From positions 15,822,329-15,886,328 of the forward strand of contig OZ038386.1 in NCBI GenBank assembly GCA_964036045.1: a stretch of 64,000 nucleotides of DNA, in the 5' to 3' direction. The notes beneath the pieces were generated by a model that was given only the letters and a program-made list of their open reading frames with translations, had not been told where the DNA came from and made no database searches. The DNA is from Eutreptiella sp. 'Long Island Sound 2002' (taxonomy: Eukaryota; Euglenozoa; Euglenophyceae; Eutreptiales; Eutreptiaceae). Positions 35,785-46,613 of this stretch are shown here, piece by piece; the first letter of the stretch is position 1; every line of letters begins with the position of its first letter. Position numbers and translations under genes: made by a program.

Positions 35785-36946
35785 AGTTCATGGACCACAT
35801 TCCACTGCGGTCGCAGATGCTGCACCGGCGTTGCGTTCTTCAGCTGGGCGCACACAACCACCACCCCGACCCACCCCTGGAAACCACTTCCAGAGAGGCG
35901 TCATGGTGTGGCTTTTGCGACAATACGCCAGCTCCGCGGGCTTTGCTCGGGCGCAGGCCGCACGCGACGTATAGCGGACCCTCCCACTTATCTCTCTTTC
36001 CCTCCGTCAGTGCCGTATCCAACACCAGTTCCGAGATGATTCCAAAGGTGCAGCTTCATCCACGTCTACATGCCCTCGCCGTCCGCATCGGGCTGTCTGC
36101 CGATGGGACCGTCCGCCAGACCTTTGTTCACAGATAGGCCTCGGGTTGCCCTTCCCAACCCCTGTTGAGGCTTCGGTGGGTTTATTGTCATGGTATTCAT
36201 TGTTCTCCACTTTTGTGGCGAAGGATATTTCACGTCTCGTGTATGGTCTCGTTTAGTTCTCGGACCCCCAAAATTCCTTGGGTTTCCGGTACGGGGGGTA
36301 GCGACGGCGAGAGCAGGATGCGGACATTGGGCCAAGAGTTCACACAGTCAGTTTCTCTGGGACAGTTACCGAAGACCCGATGGTGCGCTCGCAGTGCAGA
36401 TGCCCCCCTCTCGGTCACATGTAGCGGCAATGCTGCGGCTGCATCTAACGCACGTCGCCGTTAGCACCGCACCGTCTGGGGTTCCAGGCTTTGCTGCAGC
36501 TCAGACAAGGGGTTGGTGCATCCGCACGTTGTTTGCCTGGCGCCTGCGTTGCGCTGGTTTCTCTGATTTTTGATTTCGCGGACCTCCGGTGGGCATAGCC
36601 GAGGGGGTAACATGGACGTCTGGAGTGTTCATAAAGCGAGTCATTGTGTGGCAGCCACGAGGCATATAAATAGTGCTCAGAATGGGTCTGTACTTGAAAC
36701 GGAAGTGTACGGTGGCAGGAGGGAGGCACGAGGCAGAATCGTGCACGGACGTACAATGTCAAACGCATCGTAGAGTGTCAACAACAACAACAACAACAAA
36801 GCAGAGGGTTTCCGGAATTCACATTGGGATGTTTTAGCGTGGTGCTGTTGCCTGTGTGCCTTTGTGTGCGTTGCGCATTGTTGTCGTGTCAAGGACGCCA
36901 CGAAGTGTCCATTGCACCCGCACACCACAAATCGCCTCGAACAAGC

Positions 36947-37400
36947 TTGTTAGACCAAGCACAGGCGTGAGTGCCACATATCCCCCCCTTTTGGGGGGTA
37001 TCCACGTAGCATACCCCGATGTGATATTGGATGTACAACCCCTGTAAAATCATCATTTTGGGAGACAAAGTCATCCCCCAATGAATTGTTCAATTTTGAC
37101 TCCCCAGCCCTGCCTTACCTGGGGACCGCGTTTTTGGGAGTGGGGTAGGGGTGGGGTGGGGGGGTTCAAATCTTAGTTGGCCTATTGCAGCCACTGTGCG
37201 TCGATGTAGACCCAGGCCCCAGGGAAATCACCTTGAAGAGAGGTTGTTAGATTAAGCGCAGGCACAGGCGCCATATACCCCCCTTTTTTGGACCATTCAC
37301 GTAGCATACCCCAATGGTTGATATTCGATGGCTAACCCCTTGCAAAATCATCATTTTGGGAGACAAAATTATTCCCCAATGAATTTTTCGATTTTGACCC
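36947..37400 (+). repeat. Diverged tandem duplication, two copies
   Basis: 36947-37103 and 37246-37400 align through CACGTAGCATACCCC and AAATCATCATTTTGGGAGAC. The spacer carries a CCACTGTGCGTCGAT block that itself recurs at 37757-37795, so the duplicated unit is composite. Confidence 0.75.
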
Positions 37401-38234
37401 CTCTACCCACCCGTTCCTGGGTTAACCCCCCCCCCCCCTTGAAATCCCCCCCCCCTTGAAATCCCCTCCCCCAGGGGGGGAACCGTCACCTTGGCCCAGA
37501 AAGCATAGGAAATACGAGGTGCCAAAGAAAATTTTTATAAGGCGCCGAAGCTGATTTACACTGTGATACTATGGTACGGATTTGTAGTGCCGTCACCCCC
37601 CCCCCCCAAGGGGGGAACTGTCACTTTACGGCTGTCCCCCCCCCCCCTTTAGGGGGGGGGCTGGCCTGACAAAAGGGGGGAGATTACAAGGGGGGCGGGG
37701 GGTACCTATTTTTTTGGGCGGGGTGGGGGGTGGGGGTGGGGTCAAAAATTTTTGCGTAATGTGGCCACTGTGCGTTGATTTAGACCCAGGTGCTGAACGA
37801 CTTTTTTTCTTGTACATGGACTCCCTAACCGAAGGCGGGGTCTCAGGTCCCAACTCCGCGCACCCCCTTTATGGGCCCTTGCCGGTGAGGACTTAGCCGT
37901 TTTCAGGCTCGCATGCGTCGGCTGAAAATTTTCGAAAATTCGACTTTTTCCGAAACCCTTCTGTCGCCTCTGGGATGGGTTTGGGTGATCATTTGGTGAC
38001 AATATGGGTACTCTAGCACAACGTGGGCACTGCAGCAGGGCATATATGCTGCAGCACTGCAGCAGTGCAATGGCCGAGTGAACATTGGGGTGACTGGATG
38101 CGATGCGCATGCAGTGCGAAACTTAAAGCGCAGCGGGCCGAAGGCAGCCAGTGGTATCAAGTGTTTGGGGCAGAGGTTTGCAGGCATCCGTTATTTGGGT
38201 CACCTGTGGGAACTCCCTGTTTTAGATGTCTGCA

Positions 38235-38710
38235 ACGCGGATTGAGTTGAATGAGCACATTGCAATGTTAGGTCACTGTGTCTCTGTGTTTGCTACATGT
38301 GCATGCTTGTGGAGCGTTTGTCATGCATAGGCTCAGCCTGAGACTCAGCCTCAGCCTCAGCCTCAGCCTCAGCAGCACAGCGGTGCGCCTTACTATAGAG
38401 TAACATGCAGATCCCCTTGGGGTCGACAAAAGACAGCCCAGCCAGGACAGATAGCAGGCCTACGGGCAGGAAAAGGCGGACAAATGTTGTATCATCAGAC
38501 CTCGACCCATGAAAAAGAACTGCCGAACATTGCTGCATATGCATACCAGGACGTGCATGTGTGGAGCGCTTTGTGACCTACTTGTGGCCTCAGCCTCAGC
38601 CTCAGCCTCAGCTTGGGTTTCTGCAACCCGACAGGAGTTGACTGAGCACATTGAAGAGTGTGAGACGCCAATCCTGGCACACCGTGTCCCTGTGTTTTGC
38701 TGTTTTTGCT
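38235..38710 (+). repeat. Local duplication with CTCAGC arrays and 75-bp repeat copy 2
   Basis: GAGTTGAATGAGCACATTG at 38243 recurs as GAGTTGACTGAGCACATTG near 38636, each followed by a GTGTCTCTGTGTTTGCT-like tail. Two CTCAGC hexamer runs (38338-38372 and 38588-38612) and the 75-bp dispersed repeat at 38514-38588 lie in between. Confidence 0.75.
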
Positions 38711-38983
38711 GCTTGTGGGGCTCATTTGAAGCGTGCGGAACATGGGGCTGATTCCCCGGGAAGTCATCTACAGGGTGCACGTGGTGCACGTGCCCGCCCC
38801 TGAGACAGCGAAGTGCACCTTTGTCTGATTGAGTTCTTGGAGGATTGAAAAATGGCGTTTCTCGATATAAAGCGACCCTGACACGTGGCCTTGCACCATG
38901 TGACACACCGGTGGACATTGACCTGGGGACCTCTCTCTCCAGCCCCTCCGCCCTGCACTCATTGCTCTCCAGTATGTCTATGG

Positions 38984-39265
38984 ATGGGCGGGTGTGGTAG
39001 CCGCGATGCACGAGACAAGAGCCACAAGCCGTCCGCATATGAGGGGGAGGTAGCGGCACTGACCCGCCACTGGGAAGAGCAATTCGGGCACGTCAAGAGC
39101 TATGAGGACCCCGAGCAGGACACACCCGCCATCATTTTCGAAGAGCTGCAGGAGGAGCGGCATCGACAGTTCCTCGTCAATGACGTGCTAATCTTCATCT
39201 TCACGAGTCTGCCTGTGGCTGACCGGCTGAACGTGCGCTTGGTCTGCCGCTCCTGGGCCCACCAG
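38984..39265 (+). CDS. F-box gene exon 1
   Basis: This is 94 codons holding the MGGCGS start and the whole F-box, ending SWAHQ before a CAG|GTGTGC donor, phase 0. The frame is open further upstream, but this ATG gives the acylation signal. Confidence 0.75.
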
Positions 39266-42200
39266 GTGTGCTGCCAACAGGCCATAGTGTAGTGGGCACA
39301 GCGCCGGACCCCTGAGGGCGGGGCATTGCATGGCCCACACACTCCAAAGGTCTTTACTGAGGTATATTCGGGTCACCCATCTCCCCTGCCTGCGGAGCTT
39401 TTGCGCGCAGCAGAGGGCACAGAGCACACCAGTAAAGCAATCTCGGACAAAGGCCAACAACTTGTTCCCCTCAGGTTTGTCTTCACCTCCCGTCAGACGG
39501 GGTTTTCAGATCCAGCAGCACCTGTCATGAAGTGCGCAGACACCAGATGGTGCAGCATCCCAGGGATACGAATCCAAAGCCTCTATCACAAGAGCCCAAC
39601 ACTGGGCACGGCATGCATAGGGTGAACCTCTGCGACAGATAACATTCCTTTTTTGATGAAACAGGACACTCATTATTCTGGCCTCAATCATGCAGTGGGC
39701 CAGGGGCCAACAAAACGTTTGTGTACCTAAAATCGGCCTCAAAATTCCGGCCATGTTTTCCCTGAGGGAAAGTTTTCTGATGTGGATAGGTGGGTCGGTC
39801 GGCGAGGGTTGTCCAGGGCCCGGGTTCACGCCTGACCTTTTGAGGCCCCTCATGGTCAGTAGCGGTAAGCCATGCCAACCCCCTTGTAGCAACCCATCCA
39901 AGTTGGCGTCGGCAGTCCAGAGATCGGGGGACGAGGGATGAGAATCGGAGTTCAAAAGACAACAGAAGCAATGCGCAGTGTTGTTCGAACAAGGGGGTTG
40001 GTTGCGCGTGACAGTTCGCATGGTGTGCCACAACCAGCCTTGACCTGAGACACGGTGCACCATTCTGAACTTCAGACGGTAAACCTAGTCCCGCTCTGAT
40101 GGCCACGCTACGATTCACAGAAGGATGCTGCCTCCGGTCCACAGCGTGGCAGGGGCCAGTAGTGCGGGGTCAAGCCCAAGCCTGAGTTTTCAGCACGAGG
40201 ACGAGTGCACGAGGGGAGTGCCTCCGTCAGCTGGACTGCCAGCCCTGGCAGTCCGACCCCTGGAGGCACTGCGATTTTCAGCCATGGACGTAAGTGAAAC
40301 GAGGCGGGGGATGTGGAGGGTTTCATGAGAACGGCCGTGCCAACAGAGGAATGGGGAGCCCCACTTGCCCTCACCTCTGCCTTTGTGTGCGTGATTGTAC
40401 CGCTGCGGGCCCCTGTGTCTGCGCCGCCCTTCAAGCTACGGAAGCTACGGAATTCGCAAATGCTACACTAGGGCACCCAAGTTGACTCGGTATAATTGCT
40501 TCAGTATTGTGTGTGGTGCGTCCACTAGGGCTTTCCACAGGCTGCAGGACATGGTACTTGGGATTTCCGAGGCGGAGATGACGGGCCAATGGGGAGGTTG
40601 CCTGTGTTTGCAGGCTGCGCCAGGGGTCCTTCAGCAAGGAGCTTTTTGTATTTTCACTCAGTTTTCACTCAGGGTCCCTTAACGTAAGCGCTCTGGGCCG
40701 GCGGCCTTACGGCCAACTGCCGGCGGGTACTCCCGTAGCTCAGTGGTCAAAGGCACCGATCCCAGGCATGGCGTCCCGTGTTCTATTCCGGCCACACCTA
40801 CTGAGTGACACCCAAAGAAGGTCCTGAGACGGGTCATGTTCAAACCTGGCAGTGCTGCTCAGCCCCCACCATTGAGACCCAACTCAGTGGGGGACACACA
40901 ACGGAACACCACACATTCCTTGGTTTGAACCCGACTGACCACAAGATACCCTCCACTACTGGAGTATATCTCTCGGGGACATTCAGAATGTGCCAGCACG
41001 GAGCAAATTCGCAATTTTTCAGGGTTTTCTCACGTTTTGGTCCAACGCACTAAAATTTCGTTCCGTAGGGGGGGGGTATGTGTATGCTTTTTGAATCTGT
41101 GAGAAAAGGCCGTTTCAGAAATGTATGGGTTGGGGGGGGGTAGGTGGTCACAGTTTTGCACAAAGAGCTGTAAACGGAAGGACACACAGGGCACAGGCAA
41201 TGCTCTGAGGATCACTCATTATTCTGAATCCGATTCGTTGTCATCGTTGCGCCTTTCCACAAGGGCTGGGACCTTCTGGCGACCTGCATGTTTCACATTT
41301 TGCTCCAAATCGACGTCGATGCAGGTTGCCAGAAATTCATGTCGTGAAGCCTTGGTGGGGTGCGTCTTTTTATCCCAAAATTGCGCTGCAAAAGCAGCGG
41401 CCTCAGAAGCGGATAGAATCTGGTGTTCCTCGTGGTCATATGCAGGGTGCTGCGAACCACCTGTACGAGGCTTTTTTGCGGTGCTAGGGGTCCTCATGCG
41501 ACTAACCCTGCACCCAGGTAGCAGTCCCAGAGCGTGCTCTTTTGCGAGTCAAAGGTTGTTGCCGTGCATCTGGGGATGCAACAGCATGTGGCGTGAATTT
41601 GTACCTGGACATGGTGGCTGTCTGTTGACAAAAACAGCCAGCAAGCAACACAGGCACTGTCCAAAAAAGACAAAAATCTCAAACATACTGTCAGTACAAC
41701 ATGCAGACTCAGGGTGTTCCAAATAGCCCTTTTCAAGGGCTTTCCGAATATACCCCACATACTGCCCCCTTCGGGACACTCAGCGGGCACAAACGAGTCA
41801 ACAATCACGGCGATCCCTGAAAACGCTCCGTGTTGGCATATTCCTGACCGTCCCCGAGAGATATACCTCCCTAAGGGGTGCTGCAGGGGCGGCAACCACA
41901 AGTATTCCACATCGGCAGCCGCTGCTCCGTTCATGGCCGCCAGCTGCCGGCGCTTGATGACTGCCCCCCCCCCCCCCCCGGCTTGCGAGAACAATGCCCC
42001 TGTCAGAACAACAGTGGTGTTGTTTCCCTGCTGATTGGACTTTGTTTTCGCAAGGGGAGGGTGAGGGTCATTTTTTGTTCATGAAGTTCCGATTGCGGAT
42101 GAAGCTTCATGTCTTCTCTTGACCAATGACAAATGTTTGCTGTGTGTAGTGCCTGGTTGCCCTCTCCATGGCGGTGTGCGCACTTTTTGGATGAGGCGGA

Positions 42201-45200
42201 CATCAACGAGAAGAAGTGCATGTGCGTGAAGAAGCCCCCTGTGCTGCGCTGCAATTGTGTTGGTTTGGGGTTAGACCGGGAAAACAGAAAAAACAGGGAC
42301 TGCCAGAAGGGGTTTGGAATAGGGTTGCAGTCCATGGCCCTTGGCTGAACCCCCCTCCCCCCCCTCACCTGTCAAGCCCCACGAGCGTGAAGCCACCCGC
42401 AGGACTACGGGTTTAATGCAAACTCTTTGGGGGGTCAGGATCAGTCACCCACTGTTCATGAGACGGTGCCGTATTCGGCCCTACCGTTTCTGTCTCTCCA
42501 CTTTCAACGACTGGTTGGGTACATGTATTGTACCCTGGCGTACACTTTGTTACCATTTTTTCTTTTCCTGGGTCCTGCTGCACGGGCGTTACTGGTTTGT
42601 TCGTTGCGGCGTTTCCGCGAACACCCACGTTGGCACTTGTTTCGGCACGAGGAATGACAGCTGCACATGCACGGCTTGGGGCTCCTCTGAGGCGTTTGTA
42701 TGTTTGTTCGTTGCAGTGTTTCTTCTCCGCCTGTGGTTCAACCAGTTTTGGGGGGTCAGCCTCACTGACCCACTGACTCCGGCGTAACCGCCGTATGAAA
42801 CCCATGTGTCCATATGCAGGAGGGATGGAGTATTGTTCCTATGGTTAGGAAGCTGTGAATCAGTGTGCTAGGGGCTACTGCAAGGCCCACACATGAACAA
42901 CGAACTCATGGTTATTGCAGCGAAGTAGGAGTGTAGGAATGTTGAACCTCGCAGTTTGAGCATGATTCGAATGGAAGCCTTGGTATCGTACCCTGCCGCC
43001 CCCCTGAACAGTCCTCACTGTCGCAAAGTCTCCCGGGGCTTCGAAGACTCCCAAGAAAAATTGTCTCTCCAGTTACAACGCACCTGTTATGGAAAGGTCA
43101 GGTTTGGGTCGTGGCGCATACCCCCCCCCCCCGCCGCCCTCGCACGGTCACGGTCAGTTGGTGACAGTCCCCCCCCCCCCACCCGGGGGGGGCGGGGGAC
43201 AATGTCGCGCGTAACCTGGGGGACTGTTCAAGAGGGCACGTGAAGTTGGGTTTTCAACTTTTGGCGGGGGGGTGGGGCTCAATTGACAAGACCATTACGC
43301 AGGTATTATTAACTCTGGTGCCAAAGGCCCCGAGAGTTCTTTTGAGCATTGAAAATGGTCAAATTTTCCCCCCAAATACATGGCAAATGATTACTTTTCT
43401 GAACCCCGTCGACGCGCTGATTCCAAAAATCCCATTTTCATTTTTTGCCAAATTTTGGGTCCGGGTCACCTCCGGGGCCCGAGGGTCAGTCTCAGTAGGA
43501 TTTTGAGGGACCCGCCAATTGAGCCTTTTTGGGGGGGGGGCTGGGAGTGGCCGGGATAGCCAGAGGGCTGTATCGCCCCCCCCCCCCCCCACCGTTGAAA
43601 GCCCGCTCACCCCGGCAGGGGGTCGATGCAAAGCAGGCGTATCGTGGTTGAATTATTTCATTGCTTTTCACAGGACGCCACAATCATCCGCGCGTGGGTG
43701 GCTGCACTGAAGCACGGGGAGAAGGGCATGCCCACTTTCACAGATGATCTCCGGCACGTTGCCCCGCAGGCGGCGCTCGTGACAGGGGCCAAGGCCACGG
43801 GGCTCGTGTTGGGGACGAGCGGCTGCGGCTGCGGGGCCTTGGCATGCATTTGCTGCGCGGGTCTTATGGACTGCTACGGCCCACAGGCAAACCCGTGGGT
43901 CATGGCGGGCTGCAACCACGACTGTGTTGTGTATGTCGTGCGTGCCGAGCCTGTGCCCGTCTTGTGTATCGCTTTTCATGCCCGACGTCCTGTGGGCCCC
44001 CTGTGGCCTTTTGCGTTTCAGTCCAGGTCCAGCGGCGGTTGGAGGTCAGCAGACCACCCCACCACACCCCACCCCACACACCACGCCACGCAACGCCACG
44101 CCACGCCACGCAGGCCGCGCCGCGCCACACCACCGCACGGCACCGCACTGCACCCGCACCGCTATCCGCACTGCACGGCAGTGGCACCTCCATCCGCACT
44201 CACACCGACACCCAGACCCAGACCCAGACCCAGACCCACACCCAACCCCACCCCACCCCACACCACACCACATCACCCCACACCACACATTTCTGCTTCG
44301 CAGTAAGTGGCGATGGTCCATGGCAATCTTGACTCCAAGCGACCATTCCAATGTGTGGCTCGACCTCATCTTGCTGTCACCGGCAGCTGCATTTTTGTTG
44401 CCGTTCGAGGTACCGCTGGGCATCAGTTTTGCGCTCTTGTACCAGGTTTGTGCCGTGGGGCAGTGCGCCCCTCTGCTTTTGTTACGCGTCGTGAGCCCAC
44501 TGTCTTCGCGCTGGATGTCGGTGTGAGGGGCGTGTTAATCTTGTGCTGGGGTTGTAAACAAGAGGACCGAGGACTTTAATGTGTTTTGTTGCCGAAGAGT
44601 CTGTAGGTACCCCCACCCCCCCACCCCGTGTCCAGCAAACGCCTTGTCCAACGAACACTTCTGATCGGACCATATTTTTTAAGTAGTCGATTGTTCGCTG
44701 GACACCGGGGGCGGTATTTGCATTTAGTCATAAGCCTGCCCTGCCCTGCCCTGCATGACCCTGCGCACCGCCCACAGATACATCTCAGAGCACGGCACTT
44801 CTGTGCCCCACGCCGGGCCAAGGCAGGAGTTGCTGCAAAGCGCGCACATGCTATGTGCTGTCACGTGGTGTACTGTGATGTACTGTGCAGACCTGCACGG
44901 AACGTAAGCGCGTGCGTACATGCGTGGGTGTGGGTGTGTCCATGTGTGCGTGCACGTGTGCATGCGTTGTATTTTGTGCGCATGCGTGTGTATGTGTATG
45001 TCTGTGTGTCTGTCTGTCTGTCCGTCAGCACCTGCAACAGCATTAGCAAAAGCAATCGGATCAGCAGCACCGGCAGCAAAAGCAGCAGCACCAACCGCAG
45101 CAGCCCAGAGTGTGACCCCCTCCCAGCGATGCTTTGCTGTTTGTCCCCCCCCCCCCGGGGGGGGGGACTTGTTATGATGTTGTTACGCGGAAAAGCGCCG

Positions 45201-46613
45201 TTGGATCAGGTGGTTGTTGGACAACACCATTGTCCATTTTGAGGTCCAGTACTGGTCTATGGATTACCTTCAACATGGGCTCAGGCACGGCGTACCGGCC
45301 AGGGATCGCCTCGTCATCCATGGTGCTGCATGCTACATACAACCTGGCGTCAAAAACATGCATCACACACCTGCGGCTCCCTTTGCCCGCGCATTACCCA
45401 CACACGGATCGCGTTCAGGGGCAGCACCATCACAACACTCTGGCAGGGCAGCACAGGGCAGGGCGGAAGCGGAGGCAGCGGCGGAGGCAGGGCGGGGGTG
45501 GGGCAGGGCACAGCAGAATAGTGCAGTGAAAAGCAACGCCAGGCACGTCCGGGAAAGGCACCCGGTGCCGTACGCCCGCTCCTTATGCTCCACTCCAAAC
45601 GAGGTCACGTGGCTCAGCCGTCATAGCACATGACCCCTGGCCGGGAGGCACCGAGTTTCAGTACAAGAGGCATAAGATGTCACGCTAAAGCGTCCTACAG
45701 AGGGGGAGGGGGCTATTGCGGCAGGGGAAGATTTTGTTTCTCAGATTGGTGCAGAAAATTCCCCGCTGAAATTTTTTGCACAATCCGGGCGATTTCTTGC
45801 TCCCTGGGTCGGCAGCTGGCATTGTTCTTCTGTAGGGAGATACTGGTGCCCGTGTATTGCATGTCAGGATCAGTCATTATGCTGGTGCGTATCCCAAAAA
45901 ATGTTTCTTTTGTATCCCAAAGAATGATTTTGTGTACCCCGTGTGTATCCCAAAACATTTTTTTGCGTATCTGCTGTGTATCCCAGGGACTGTGGTTCCC
46001 GCAACTGTACACAAGGCACCAAAATTTGGGGGTGCCGAAATTTTCCCCACCCGAAAATCCCCCCCCCCCTGTATTCCCGGGTGTCGTCTGAACGCTGTAC
46101 ATTTACTTGTACATAGAGTAGTGGAGCACCCCAACCAAGAAGGGGACACATGCATTTGATTGGAAAACCTATGGACTAATGGCTGGAAGTGTCTTACCGA
46201 CCATTGATCCCCCGTGTATTCCAGCGGCGTCCCCGGCGACCCCGCTGGAATGAACTAAGGATGGTTTGTTGGTGCTTGGAGATCGCCCGGGTGTCCTACC
46301 TCTACCTCTGCCTATGCACTACTCCTCCCCAAACGTCCCCGATCCTCGTCCCCATACTCGACCACTTTGATAGGGATTCCGGGTCTTGGGCATGTGGAGC
46401 TACACCGACATTGAGGCCCCCACATTTCGATGGCAGCGGGAGAAGGAGCTCTCGCGGGAACGAGCACGCGTACGGGCGCGCAAAGTGGCTAAAGAACACC
46501 GCGCGGAGGGGGACCTTGAGGTGCTGTTGCAGGCCTCCGTGGAGACGCTGATTGACGAGCGCTACCGGATGCAGAACCCTAACGGGTCCGACGGTTCCGA
46601 AGAGTCTGACTGA
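38984..46613 (+). CDS. F-box protein with N-myristoylation-type start and Cys-rich hydrophobic segment (four exons)
   Basis: Exons 38984-39265, 43674-43930, 44304-44445 and 46374-46613 join in frame (phases 0, 2, 0) to 306 aa. The protein starts MGGCGS, which fits the N-myristoylation pattern (Gly2, Ser6) with a palmitoylatable Cys4. Residues 64-94 form an F-box (VNDVLIFIF, LP, RLNVRLVCRSW), which normally binds SKP1 in SCF ubiquitin ligases. Exon 2 adds a hydrophobic, Cys-rich stretch (GCGCGALACICC), and exon 3 a second hydrophobic region. Exon 4 is a charged, probably helical tail rich in Arg/Glu, ending in acidic residues. No LRR, WD40 or kelch substrate-binding repeat is visible. I infer a membrane-associated F-box protein; substrates are unknown. 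Joining exon 1 to exon 2 across 4.4 kb rests on phase and context only. The exon 3 end could be 44409 instead, giving 294 aa. Confidence 0.55.
40731..40970 (+). repeat. tRNA-derived SINE-like element
   Basis: CCGTAGCTCAGTGGTCAAAGG (box-A-like, D-arm pattern) is followed at the correct tRNA-like distance by a GTGTTCTATTCCGGCC T-arm-like stretch. The tail 40922-40970 is the reverse complement of the tail at 25547-25595. It could be a tRNA pseudogene head. Confidence 0.45.
41219..41779 (-). pseudogene. Possible decayed coding sequence on the - strand
   Basis: Two adjacent - strand frames (41549-41779, then 41219-41497) look more protein-like than surrounding DNA: one has an IRKALEKGYLEHPES stretch, the other is polar and ends in an acidic NDDNESDSE tail. 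They are out of frame with each other and next to a MITE. I do not recognise the family. It could be a transposon remnant or chance. Confidence 0.25.
41982..42054 (+). mobile_element. MITE family 2, short copy
   Basis: 73 bp bounded by inverted repeats CTTGCGAGAACAA (41982-41994) and TTGTTTTCGCAAG (42042-42054). A long C tract abuts the left end and a G-rich tract the right end. A 160-bp relative is at 62773-62932. Confidence 0.65.
43674..43930 (+). CDS. F-box gene exon 2
   Basis: 257 bp entered in phase 0 after TTTTCACAG and left in phase 2 at a GTATGT donor. It encodes DATIIRAW, a DDLRHVAPQ segment and the Cys-rich hydrophobic stretch. Its G/C content and open frame stand out from the flanks. 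Confidence 0.65.
43931..44303 (+). other. F-box gene intron 2, CA-rich low complexity
   Basis: 373 bp. The 3' half is CCACA/CACCC and (CCCAGA)n repeats running up to the TTCGCAG acceptor. Confidence 0.65.
44304..44445 (+). CDS. F-box gene exon 3
   Basis: 142 bp completing a phase 2 codon, encoding KWRWSMAILTP and a hydrophobic stretch (LDLILLSPAAAFLLPFE). The donor is ACCAG|GTTTGT; an alternative GAG|GTACCG at 44409/44410 is closer to consensus and also keeps the frame. Confidence 0.5.
44446..46373 (+). other. F-box gene intron 3
   Basis: 1,928 bp with a MITE (44624-44710), TG/TCTG low complexity (44920-45025), a perfect C12G10 palindrome (45145-45166) and GTATCCCAAA-type repeats (45885-45985). 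A frame at 45214-45400 looks exon-like but lacks a convincing donor. Confidence 0.55.
44624..44710 (+). mobile_element. MITE family 1, 87-bp copy
   Basis: The left end CCCCGTGTCCAGCAAAC pairs with the right end GTTCGCTGGACACCGGGG, so the inverted repeat includes the terminal C4/G4. The interior matches the first 65 bp of the 286-bp blocks at 11070 and 57954. Confidence 0.75.
46374..46613 (+). CDS. F-box gene exon 4 (terminal)
   Basis: This is 79 codons plus TGA, entered in phase 0 after TTGATAG. The sequence is charged and helix-prone (WQREKELSRERARVRARK) and ends SDGSEESD. It could belong to a different gene if the exon 3 to exon 4 link is wrong. Confidence 0.55.
   Translation, partial: GFRVLGMWSYTDIEAPTFRWQREKELSRERARVRARKVAKEHRAEGDLEVLLQASVETLIDERYRMQNPNGSDGSEESD

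Larger units (their letters stand above)
33886..38983. other. Intergenic, SF3B3 to F-box gene
   Basis: No exon is supported. It holds (CCACAG)n and (GTCACR)n hexamer repeats, a two-copy tandem duplication (36947-37400), C/G foldback tracts (37420-37700) and a local duplication with CTCAGC repeats (38235-38710). An ATG frame at 34981-35313 (110 aa) is open but has no recognisable feature. Confidence 0.55.
39266..43673 (+). other. Large intron (or intergenic gap) between F-box exon 1 and exon 2
   Basis: 4,408 bp. It contains a tRNA-like SINE (40731-40970), a - strand coding-like remnant (41219-41779), a TIR-bounded MITE (41982-42054) and C/G foldback tracts near 43169-43199. A possible extra exon with a GTAAGT donor at 40122-40289 does not fit the phases. 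Confidence 0.5.

Noticed and set aside
40122-40289. Exon-like segment ending at a consensus GTAAGT donor in the F-box intron
   Set aside because: Its entry phase (2) does not fit exon 1 (phase 0), so including it breaks the frame unless a further unseen exon exists.
45214-45400. Open frame beginning LDNTIVHFEVQYW in F-box intron 3
   Set aside because: It looks protein-like but has no convincing donor, and the F-box exons join in frame without it.
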